Below, piece after piece: positions 1 to 6,436 of a stretch of DNA of 9,825 bases. Within the stretch, counting starts at the first letter, position 1. Each line of letters begins with the position of its first letter. Made by a program: the position numbers and the translations under genes. The notes beneath the pieces were generated by a model. It made no database searches and was not told where the DNA came from. It worked only from the letters and a program-made list of their open reading frames with translations. Source of the stretch: Rickettsiales bacterium (GTDB lineage Bacteria > Pseudomonadota > Alphaproteobacteria > Rickettsiales > UBA8987); assembly GCA_020631295.1 (NCBI GenBank), contig JAHDHN010000051.1:1-9825 (forward strand), read 5' to 3'.

Positions 1-12
1 CTATAGTAGTTA

Positions 13-46
13 GCATTAACATTTGGACATATCCAAATGTTAATGC
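13..46. repeat. Perfect 15-bp palindrome, AT-rich hairpin
   Basis: GCATTAACATTTGGA (13-27) is followed by a 4-base loop and its exact reverse complement (32-46). A near copy of the inner part lies inverted at 106-120 (TTTGGAAATGTCCAA), so the repeat unit behind it could also fold against that copy. It directly precedes the CCACTGGC core unit, just as another AT-rich palindrome does at 3903-3929. It has no T-run typical of an intrinsic terminator. Its role is unknown; it may be part of a mobile palindromic element or the 3' structure of a gene outside the window. Confidence 0.75.
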
Positions 47-94
47 CCACTGGCTATCGCCGTGCAATCCACGCTTACGCGTGTCTTGATAGCA
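47..94. repeat. Intergenic hairpin unit, copy A (CCACTGGC core)
   Basis: This is one of two copies of an intergenic unit; the other is at 3933-3976. Both begin CCACTGGC, continue with CGCCGTGCAA, then hold a hairpin with a TACG-containing tip, and end in ATAGCA. Here the hairpin is CACGC (70-74) with GCGTG (79-83), enclosed by GCTATC (53-58) pairing with GATAGC (88-93). The flanks are conserved while the hairpin arms differ in sequence but stay complementary. The shared core is seen directly; the function is not known. Confidence 0.6.
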
Positions 95-146
95 GTTATG
101 CTTTTTTTGGAAATGTCCAATAATTAAGCAGAACTGCTATACTGTT

Positions 147-256
147 TCCTGCGGCTCGTCCGCAGGATCAAATGCAACAGCTATGCTGTATCACTATTTG
201 ACCCTGTGGTTCCCGCTACGCTCTTCGAGCTTCGCAGGACGCAGTAAACCACAGGG
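147..256. repeat. Three-hairpin palindromic cluster, copy A
   Basis: Three hairpins lie back to back. The first is TCCTGCGG (147-154) with CCGCAGGA (160-167). The second is TCAAAT (168-173) with ATTTGA (196-201), containing ACAG/CTGT (177-180, 186-189). The third is CCCTGTGGTT (202-211) with AACCACAGGG (247-256), with an inner GCTC/GAGC stem-loop (220-230). The same order of three hairpins occurs at 4052-4165, where the third starts with a similar GACCC-GTGGT-CCCGC stretch. It resembles the palindromic repeats common in Rickettsiales-type genomes. No open reading frame of note is present from 1 to 298. Confidence 0.6.
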
Positions 257-298
257 AACGGTATCTTCATGATTTCTCAATTGAAATAACCATATAGC

Positions 299-328
299 AA
301 AAAAGGCAGCACGGTGGCTGCCTTTTTT
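299..328 (-). terminator. Rho-independent terminator of the adhesin gene
   Basis: GGCAGC (305-310), a 6-base loop and GCTGCC (317-322) form a stem flanked by six A on one side and six T on the other. It lies 23 bp past the adhesin stop codon, so on the minus strand it reads as stem-loop plus U-run. The A/T flanks make it potentially bidirectional, so it may also stop transcription entering from the left. Confidence 0.9.
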
Positions 329-351
329 AAAAGGGTGGATGTGTGGAGTAG

Positions 352-3300
352 CTACCAGCTATAACCCACCTGGCCTTTGAACATTGTTTCAGCATCATCA
401 TCCAGCGGTGTGCCACCACCAGAAGCATAACCCACGCTGATATCAAAGGTGTCATTCATATTGTAACTATAGCCAATACCGTACCCAACTTCGCCGTCAT
501 AAGATGAGCCGCCGAAGAAAATACGTGAAGACTTACAACATGGTGCTGCGGTGAAGTCCAACGCACTGGTCATAGCAATAGCTTTGGACACTTTGCTGTC
601 TAACGCATCAATACGCGCGGTGTTATTACTGATTTTCTGGTTCTGGCTGGCAATAGCAGAATCAAAACGGCTCACATCATTTGCCAGTGCAGTCACTGCA
701 GAATTGATATTACTATCCATTTGCGTAAGTGCAGAAATCACATCCATATCATCGGCAAGCGGTGCAGCAAAATAGTTGCCGCCGGCATTAAGCTGGCTCA
801 CATCACCAATGGCATTAGATACATTATTGATTGCTTCGGTTGTGTTGGTTGCCGTAACGGTAACGTTATTGTTGGTGAACTGATTCGCCACACCTACATA
901 GTTTTGATCGCCCACTGCGGCATCCAGCGCTGCTTGGCCAACACCGCCACCTGCAGAAATGTTAGCGAGTGCTGTATCTAATGCGAGTAATGCATCATTG
1001 ATATTACCGCCTCCATTTGTTGCGTAGCCAATGCCGGCAAGGCCATCAGCACCTACACCGCCTGCACCATTCCAACTGCCAATAATCATGCTATTAGCTG
1101 CAAGTTCTGCATCCAAGGCTGTTACTGCAGTAGTTACCGTATCATTTTGGAAAAAGAAGTTGCCGTTTGTCGGCATTGTGGCTGTACCACCTGTGCTATT
1201 ATTCAGCGCTGTATATACATCGTCAAATTCTGTGTTAATATTATTAAACACCTCTTCTAGAGTGTTGCCGCCATCGAAATTGTTATAGTTAACACTAATA
1301 TTACCAAAAGCTTGGTCTAAGGCAATGGCTGCATCTTCCACATTATTACCGGCATTAATGATATTATATGTACCGGCAGGAATCACGATATTGCCTGTGC
1401 CACCCGTGCCGCTGCCTGCATTTGCATCCAAATGTACCAACATATCTGCTATAGAGACACCTGCTTGACCGTCCACATTGTTGATTGTTGCATTCTCAAA
1501 GGCACCACCTGCCTCAAATAAAGAGGCAAAGTCACCCACAGCTGTATCCACACCTACTACGGCATCGGTTAGATTTGCAGCGCTAGGCGCGTTGGCAAAG
1601 CCATTATTTAGCGCTCCAGGTACATTACCCATATGGTAGTCCAAACCTATTACAATATTTGTGAGGTCTGCATTGCTACTATTTGTTACCCAAGGTGCGT
1701 TCATGAAAGGTGTGGTTTGGTCTGTAATGTCGTTCAGATCATTGGAACTACCTGGTACAGAGTTCCAGTTGGTAACATAAGCCGTAAGAGCACCAATTGC
1801 TTCATCCAGCTCACTTACTGCTTCATTCAATGTTGGGTTTGTATCATTGGAATCAATATTATAAAAATTATCAGGGTCATCATCACTGATATTGTTAAAT
1901 AAAAAGTTCGCAGCTACTGTGTCATTCCACAAGCCACTATTTATCGCAGGTGCAGAGATGCCAGCACCCTGATGCGTTACCGTTACAGTGCCTACACCGC
2001 CACCACCGCTTGCATTCACGATAGCATTATCAAGAGCTGCAACAGCTTCAGCAATAGAATCGTTATTATCTACATATTGTAAGGCATTACCACCAGAACC
2101 ATCGTCAATAGTTCCACTCCAATCACCAATCACACCATCAATGTCAGAGAACATGAGTGCCAATGATGTTGGGTTGTTATTACCATTAGTCATGTTTTGG
2201 ATGTTGTCATAGTTGAGTATTTGGATTGGACCAAATGCTTCGTTGATCAGAGATAGATTATCAGTGATAGAAAAATTCATGGTAGCTGCATCAAATGCGT
2301 TATTACTCAATGGCATTAAGTTACCAGCAACCAGGTTAGGGTTGTTTAAATTTATAGTGTTCCATGCACCAATAGCTAATTCTTGGCCTAGATCTACCTC
2401 TAGCATAGTCACGGTATTAGAGCCTGAGTTGTTGCTCAAATTTAAGGCATTAACAAACCCATCCTTATTACTACTCGAGAATCCAGTGCTGTTGCCAGTA
2501 ATAGGGCTAATATTCAAATATTGATCACTGGCGCCAAGCTGAGATGCATAAAAGCTATTACCACTATTAAAATGGTCATCGATATCGATCATGTAGCTGT
2601 CTAGGCTACCAATAGTTTTGTCTAAATCATCAAACATTGCTGCTATTGAGCTGGTATCATTGAAGTTTTGGAACCCTGTGTGGAAGCCATTTCCATACTC
2701 CCCCCCCAATGTTCCAAGTGTTTGGTAGAAAGCGGTGCTAAATTGTGTGTTAGGATTTACATTATTATTATCATGATCGCCTTCTAAATTCCCAATTGCA
2801 TCATCCAAGCTTAGCACCACATCTGCAATAGTGTAGCTTGAGGCATTACCATCAGCGCTTACATTAAAGTTATCTAAATTAGCACCGGTTGGTGTATCAG
2901 TTGCGGCATCCCATTGGAACACAGTGTTACTGTTAGAGATATTTACAACGGATCCATCTGTATTTTGGTGTGTGTTTTCATAAAAGGCACCAAGCAAGCT
3001 ATCCATATCATTAACCACTTGCACTACAGTATTATTCTGTGAACCAATGGCCGAGCCTGCATTGAATAGAGGGCCAGAAACTGATTCATCTAAAAGAGCA
3101 GTTGAGAGTGCATCGTCAAAACTGAACAACACATCAGCTAATGTATGGTTATTTACATTGCCATCTGCTCCAGCATTGAAGTTTACAAGATTCGTTTCCC
3201 ATGCACCGCCATCATCATTAGTGAAAATAAAGTTAGGATCTGCAGCGCCACCACTATCTGCATCATCTGCATCATATAAGTTGCCAAAAATTGTATCATA

Positions 3301-3774
3301 ATCTTTAAATGCTTCTACCACTTTAGTAGAAGTTGTGTTTGTTAGGGAGTAGTCTTTTGAAACAAGTGCCGCATCAGGGTCGTTAGGGTTAAAAAGAGCC
3401 TCATCAAATACAATTACATTAGATTGGTTAAGTCCATATACGGATTGAAAAGCATCTCCAATATAGGAAGACAATGTGCGATCACCATATGCAGTAGCTA
3501 CATCATTTCCGAAACTGATCATGTTAGCAATTTCACCAAGGTCAAGGCCGTTATTGTTTATATCAAACGCGCTTGAGTCTGTGTAGAATAGATCAGATAA
3601 AATGCTTCCTTCGATAAATGCTTCATTGGTTGGTGATGTATAGTCACCATTATTGTTAATAGTTACGTCCAATTCTTCTAGAAGAATAAGCATATCATTA
3701 TCATCAATTGTTTGTGCTGAAAGCACAGTGCTGGTTACAGCGAGAGCGGTTAGGGTGTGGCGTAAGTGGCGCAT
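352..3774 (-). CDS. Trimeric-autotransporter-like surface adhesin with degenerate ALDxAIGN repeats
   Basis: This is an 1140-residue protein, probably exported by Sec and anchored in the outer membrane as a trimer. Residues 1-20 form a signal peptide (basic MRHLRH, hydrophobic core, likely cut after VLSA). The passenger is acidic, rich in Asn, Asp, Gly and Thr, and carries about 19 short helical motifs resembling ALDxAIGN, spaced 20-100 residues apart (for example near 325, 389, 580, 655, 740, 820 and 932). Residues about 1010-1070 look like a coiled-coil stalk. The last ~65 residues alternate beta strands and turns (RIFFGG, YGIGYSY, DISVGYA, GQVGYSW) and end in Trp, as in the YadA anchor family. 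The anchor call is by pattern only; classical YadA head or neck motifs were not seen. The ATG has AGGAG seven bases upstream. A run of eight G lies at codons 356-359, and a Cys pair at 1079-1080 is unusual for this family. The ligand and host role cannot be told from sequence. Its A+T content looks higher than that of ligA. Confidence 0.8.
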   Translation of the reverse strand: MRHLRHTLTALAVTSTVLSAQTIDDNDMLILLEELDVTINNNGDYTSPTNEAFIEGSILSDLFYTDSSAFDINNNGLDLGEIANMISFGNDVATAYGDRTLSSYIGDAFQSVYGLNQSNVIVFDEALFNPNDPDAALVSKDYSLTNTTSTKVVEAFKDYDTIFGNLYDADDADSGGAADPNFIFTNDDGGAWETNLVNFNAGADGNVNNHTLADVLFSFDDALSTALLDESVSGPLFNAGSAIGSQNNTVVQVVNDMDSLLGAFYENTHQNTDGSVVNISNSNTVFQWDAATDTPTGANLDNFNVSADGNASSYTIADVVLSLDDAIGNLEGDHDNNNVNPNTQFSTAFYQTLGTLGGEYGNGFHTGFQNFNDTSSIAAMFDDLDKTIGSLDSYMIDIDDHFNSGNSFYASQLGASDQYLNISPITGNSTGFSSSNKDGFVNALNLSNNSGSNTVTMLEVDLGQELAIGAWNTINLNNPNLVAGNLMPLSNNAFDAATMNFSITDNLSLINEAFGPIQILNYDNIQNMTNGNNNPTSLALMFSDIDGVIGDWSGTIDDGSGGNALQYVDNNDSIAEAVAALDNAIVNASGGGGVGTVTVTHQGAGISAPAINSGLWNDTVAANFLFNNISDDDPDNFYNIDSNDTNPTLNEAVSELDEAIGALTAYVTNWNSVPGSSNDLNDITDQTTPFMNAPWVTNSSNADLTNIVIGLDYHMGNVPGALNNGFANAPSAANLTDAVVGVDTAVGDFASLFEAGGAFENATINNVDGQAGVSIADMLVHLDANAGSGTGGTGNIVIPAGTYNIINAGNNVEDAAIALDQAFGNISVNYNNFDGGNTLEEVFNNINTEFDDVYTALNNSTGGTATMPTNGNFFFQNDTVTTAVTALDAELAANSMIIGSWNGAGGVGADGLAGIGYATNGGGNINDALLALDTALANISAGGGVGQAALDAAVGDQNYVGVANQFTNNNVTVTATNTTEAINNVSNAIGDVSQLNAGGNYFAAPLADDMDVISALTQMDSNINSAVTALANDVSRFDSAIASQNQKISNNTARIDALDSKVSKAIAMTSALDFTAAPCCKSSRIFFGGSSYDGEVGYGIGYSYNMNDTFDISVGYASGGGTPLDDDAETMFKGQVGYSW

Positions 3775-3781
3775 GCATTAT

Positions 3782-3786
3782 CTCCT
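3782..3786 (-). promoter_or_regulatory. Ribosome binding site of the adhesin
   Basis: AGGAG on the minus strand sits seven bases before the ATG at 3774 and fixes that start. It is the only strong Shine-Dalgarno sequence among the four genes of the window. Confidence 0.85.
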
Positions 3787-3814
3787 GAGTTTAAAATTTT
3801 TCTTAACAAAAAAC

Positions 3815-3860
3815 GTTATACATTATGTTATACAGAGAAATGTTACAAAATGAATACAAA
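3815..3860 (-). promoter_or_regulatory. Probable adhesin promoter region
   Basis: This AT-rich stretch lies 40-85 bp upstream of the adhesin start. On the minus strand it carries GTATAAC twice, 12 bp apart (plus-strand GTTATAC at 3815 and 3827). A TTGTAA (3843-3848) lies 17 bp from TAATGT (3820-3825), a weak -35/-10 pair. None of the boxes fits the sigma-70 consensus well, so the exact promoter is uncertain. Because ligA, the secreted protein gene and the PBP gene end before the hairpin-rich spacer, a separate adhesin promoter is expected here. Confidence 0.35.
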
Positions 3861-3902
3861 AGGAGCAGTTTTTTGTGGCAGTGTGATAATATAATGTTTT
3901 AT

Positions 3903-3929
3903 AATTTTATTGATGAAATCAATAAAATT
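3903..3929. repeat. Perfect 12-bp AT-rich palindrome
   Basis: AATTTTATTGAT (3903-3914), loop GAA, then the exact reverse complement (3918-3929). It lies immediately before the CCACTGGC unit, the same position the 13-46 palindrome holds in the left spacer, although the arm sequences are unrelated. No T-run follows on either strand, so it is not a clear terminator. It lies upstream of the likely adhesin promoter and might be an operator or part of the repeat element. Confidence 0.7.
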
Positions 3930-3932
3930 GCT

Positions 3933-3976
3933 CCACTGGCTTCGCCGTGCAAAATCACTACGTGATTTTCATAGCA
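3933..3976. repeat. Intergenic hairpin unit, copy B (CCACTGGC core)
   Basis: This second copy of the unit at 47-94 has the same CCACTGGC start, CGCCGTGCAA and terminal ATAGCA. Its hairpin is AAAATCAC (3951-3958), loop TAC, GTGATTTT (3962-3969), with arms different from copy A but fully paired. Conserved flanks with changed yet paired arms point to selection on structure or to a palindromic mobile family. Confidence 0.6.
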
Positions 3977-4009
3977 TTCCCGTTGGTAAATTTCGAAAAT
4001 GCTATATAT

Positions 4010-4206
4010 AGTAACCTGCATAATTAACAGCACAAATACCCATTTCGCGTTATACCGCGACTTGATTGCGGTATCCAGGGCAGCAACGCTAAATCTCTCT
4101 TTGTTGCTCTGGACCCCGTGGTCCCGCCGTCGCCAAGGCTATGGCGGACAGGCAAGCCATGGGGTGACGCACTGATTGAGATATCCTGTTAATTATGCAG
4201 ATTACT
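4010..4206. repeat. 197-bp element with 21-bp inverted ends and three internal hairpins, copy B
   Basis: The outer arms 4010-4030 and 4186-4206 are inverted copies matching at 20 of 21 positions, including CTGCATAATTAACAG. Inside are three hairpins. The first is ATACCGC/GCGGTAT (4052-4058, 4068-4074). The second pairs CCAG plus AGCAAC (4075-4087, three-base bulge) with GTTGCTCTGG (4103-4112). The third is ACCCCGTGG/CCATGGGGT (4113-4121, 4157-4165, one G-U pair) with CCGCC/GGCGG nested inside. It has no coding capacity. It begins 11 bp past the PBP stop codon, so it probably forms the 3' end structure of that transcript and may act as terminator or stabiliser. It could be a non-autonomous mobile element, but no target duplication was identified. 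Confidence 0.65.
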
Positions 4207-4217
4207 ATGGTTTGTAA

Positions 4218-6392
4218 CTAATTCCCGACATTGTCCCAAAACCGGTCATATTCTGCATCGCGGCCATGCGGGTTTTGAGGAAATGGTTGTGCTGGAGGTT
4301 GCTGCTTAGCGCGGCCTGGCAGGTGAAAATCAGGCCGTGGGGCGCTGCGGCGCGTAGGCTTATTGCGCCCTAACAGCTTGTCAAAAAATCCGCGTTTCTT
4401 GTGTGGTGAAGCAAAATCCCCACCATTGCGGTTATTCTCTTCAAATATTGCTGCATTACTGCCCGGATTCTGCCAGCTATTTTCTAATGAACGGCCAGAA
4501 GACGTTGTAGGTGCTGTGTGTGCAAGCCATGGGAGTTGCTCTTCCATATCCACATCCGGTGCGCTGCGTAAGCTAAGGTGGCGGTAGTTTTTCATCGCAC
4601 CACGCATATAGTCATGGAAAATCTTAGTTGGAATACCGCCGCCAGACACACGTTTCATCGGGGAGTTGTCATCATTACCCACCCACACGCCGGTGGTGAG
4701 CTGGCGCGTTACGCCAATAAACCAGGCATCGCGGTAATTCTGGGTGGTGCCGGTTTTGCCGCCCACATCACGGCCAATATTAGCACGGCGTGCAGTGCCT
4801 TGTTTGATCACGGCTTTGAGCATGTTATTCATATAATTCACCTGCCCGTCACCCAGCAGCTGTGGCGGTTTATAGTCTGCATTGCGCTCATAGAGCACAT
4901 CGCCATCGCGTGTGTAAATGGCTTCAATACCGTAAGCACGCACTTGCTTGCCCAAACTGCCCAGATGCGCATAGGCTTGGGTCATTTCCAGCAAGGTGGC
5001 TTCTGCGGTGCCTAATGTGATAGACGGGCTCTCATGCATGGGCGTGGTGATGCCTAAACGCGTGGCCATCTCAACTACTTGTGCTGTGCCGGCAATTTGG
5101 CCCAGCTTGGCAGAGATAGTATTTATCGATTCCGCAAAGGCGCGTTTGATGGTCATCTCGCCTTTATAGTCACGGCTGTAATTTTTCGGGCGCCAACGGC
5201 CAATACGGGTAGGTTCATCCACCATAAAATCATAGGGCGTGATGCCATGTTCCAGCGCTGCTAAGAAGACAAAAAGTTTGAAGGAGGAGCCAGGTTGGCG
5301 CAGCGCCTGTGTGGCGCGGTTAAACTGGCTGCTATTGTAATCTTTACCGCCTACCAGCGCGAGCACACGCCCGTCTGAGGCAATGGTTACCAAGGAGGCT
5401 TGGTTGGCATTGTAATTTTCATCGGCGCCTTTCATATGGGTGAGCAATGTTTCCTCTGCCAGGCGTTGCATGTCTGTATCTACAGTGGTGTTAATGCGCA
5501 GATCGGTGCTGATGTCGCCAATATAGAATGGCACTTGTGTGGCCACCCAGTCGCTAAAAAAATTGCCTCTCTTTGCTGGTAGAATCAGCGTTTCATCCAT
5601 GGTTTCTTTGGCAGTCAGCGCATCCAGCTCTGTAATATAATCCGCATCCACCATGCTGTTTAACACACGTTCCATGCGCTTTATGGCTGTTTCATATGAC
5701 ACATGCGGAGAATAACGTGATGGCTTATTGATAATGCCCGCGAGCATAGCAGCCTGCTGCAAAGTAAGCGCGGTGGCTGGGTTGCCAAAATAGCTTTGGC
5801 TGGCGGCATCAATGCCGTAATTCCCACCGCCCAGATACACACGGTTGAGATACATGGCCATGATCTCTTTTTTGCTGAAGCGCAGCTCCAGCCAGAAGGA
5901 AATAATCAGTTCTTGAATTTTACGCTTGGCAGTACGGCTTTGGTCTAAAAAGGCAATTTTTGCCAGCTGTTGGGTAATGGAGCTACCGCCTTGTTTCATT
6001 TTCCCCGCACGCACATTGATCAGCATTGCGCGGAGAATACCTTTGAGATCTATGCCAAAATGCTTGAAAAAGCGACGGTCTTCTGTGGCCATCAGGGCTT
6101 TTACCATCACATCAGGAATTTCATCGTAAGCAAGCAAGCGGCTGTTCTTAGCGCCCACCTGGCCGAACACATTTCCGTCTTTATCCAGAATTTCAATGCC
6201 AGGCTTGGCCGGTGCATCATGCAGGCGGCTGATATTTGGCATGCCTTGGCTGTAAAATAGCAGCAGAAACATCACGGCAATACAGCACCATAGGCCAATA
6301 TAGAACACTGGCTTTATCAACCATACTATAGCGGCCCACCACCAGCGTCGCTGCGTGGTTTTTTGGCTGTTTTCTGTGAGCGTGTCTGTCAT
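4218..6392 (-). CDS. Class A penicillin-binding protein (PBP1A type), transglycosylase and transpeptidase
   Basis: This 724-residue bifunctional peptidoglycan synthase polymerises lipid II into glycan strands and cross-links the peptides at the periplasmic face of the inner membrane. It has a short basic cytoplasmic tail and one membrane segment (about 19-46). The family 51 transglycosylase domain shows EDRRFFKHFG with the catalytic Glu104, GGSSITQQLAK, the KRKIQEL motif, and MYLNRVYLGGGNYG. The transpeptidase shows SSFK (Ser369 nucleophile), SIN (422-424) and KTGT (546-549). All key residues are present. No OB-type insert is evident between the domains, making it shorter than typical PBP1a of about 800-850 residues. 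The last ~110 residues are a basic, proline-rich, low-complexity tail. I chose ATG at 6392; a TTG at 6446 would add 18 residues and overlap the upstream stop, and neither start has a good ribosome binding site. It probably shares a transcript with the two upstream genes. Confidence 0.95.
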   Translation of the reverse strand: MTDTLTENSQKTTQRRWWWAAIVWLIKPVFYIGLWCCIAVMFLLLFYSQGMPNISRLHDAPAKPGIEILDKDGNVFGQVGAKNSRLLAYDEIPDVMVKALMATEDRRFFKHFGIDLKGILRAMLINVRAGKMKQGGSSITQQLAKIAFLDQSRTAKRKIQELIISFWLELRFSKKEIMAMYLNRVYLGGGNYGIDAASQSYFGNPATALTLQQAAMLAGIINKPSRYSPHVSYETAIKRMERVLNSMVDADYITELDALTAKETMDETLILPAKRGNFFSDWVATQVPFYIGDISTDLRINTTVDTDMQRLAEETLLTHMKGADENYNANQASLVTIASDGRVLALVGGKDYNSSQFNRATQALRQPGSSFKLFVFLAALEHGITPYDFMVDEPTRIGRWRPKNYSRDYKGEMTIKRAFAESINTISAKLGQIAGTAQVVEMATRLGITTPMHESPSITLGTAEATLLEMTQAYAHLGSLGKQVRAYGIEAIYTRDGDVLYERNADYKPPQLLGDGQVNYMNNMLKAVIKQGTARRANIGRDVGGKTGTTQNYRDAWFIGVTRQLTTGVWVGNDDNSPMKRVSGGGIPTKIFHDYMRGAMKNYRHLSLRSAPDVDMEEQLPWLAHTAPTTSSGRSLENSWQNPGSNAAIFEENNRNGGDFASPHKKRGFFDKLLGRNKPTRRSAPRPDFHLPGRAKQQPPAQPFPQNPHGRDAEYDRFWDNVGN

Positions 6393-6436
6393 TGCGCGCG
6401 AAATAGCAGAGCCAGCTGCTTTAAGCAAGCAGGTGC

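Noticed and set aside
101..107. Run of seven T as a terminator tail
   Set aside because: No GC-rich stem directly precedes it; the nearby hairpin (CACGC/GCGTG) ends 18 bp earlier.
1..298. CRISPR-like repeats in the left spacer
   Set aside because: The hairpins are not evenly spaced direct repeats and no unique spacers of constant length separate them.
3903..3929. AT palindrome as an intrinsic terminator
   Set aside because: The stem is A/T only and no T-run follows on either strand, and it lies upstream of the adhesin promoter region rather than after a gene.
4578..5015. 145-codon open frame on the plus strand inside the PBP gene
   Set aside because: It is the antisense of a strongly conserved transpeptidase domain, with no recognisable domain and no ribosome binding site; a shadow frame.
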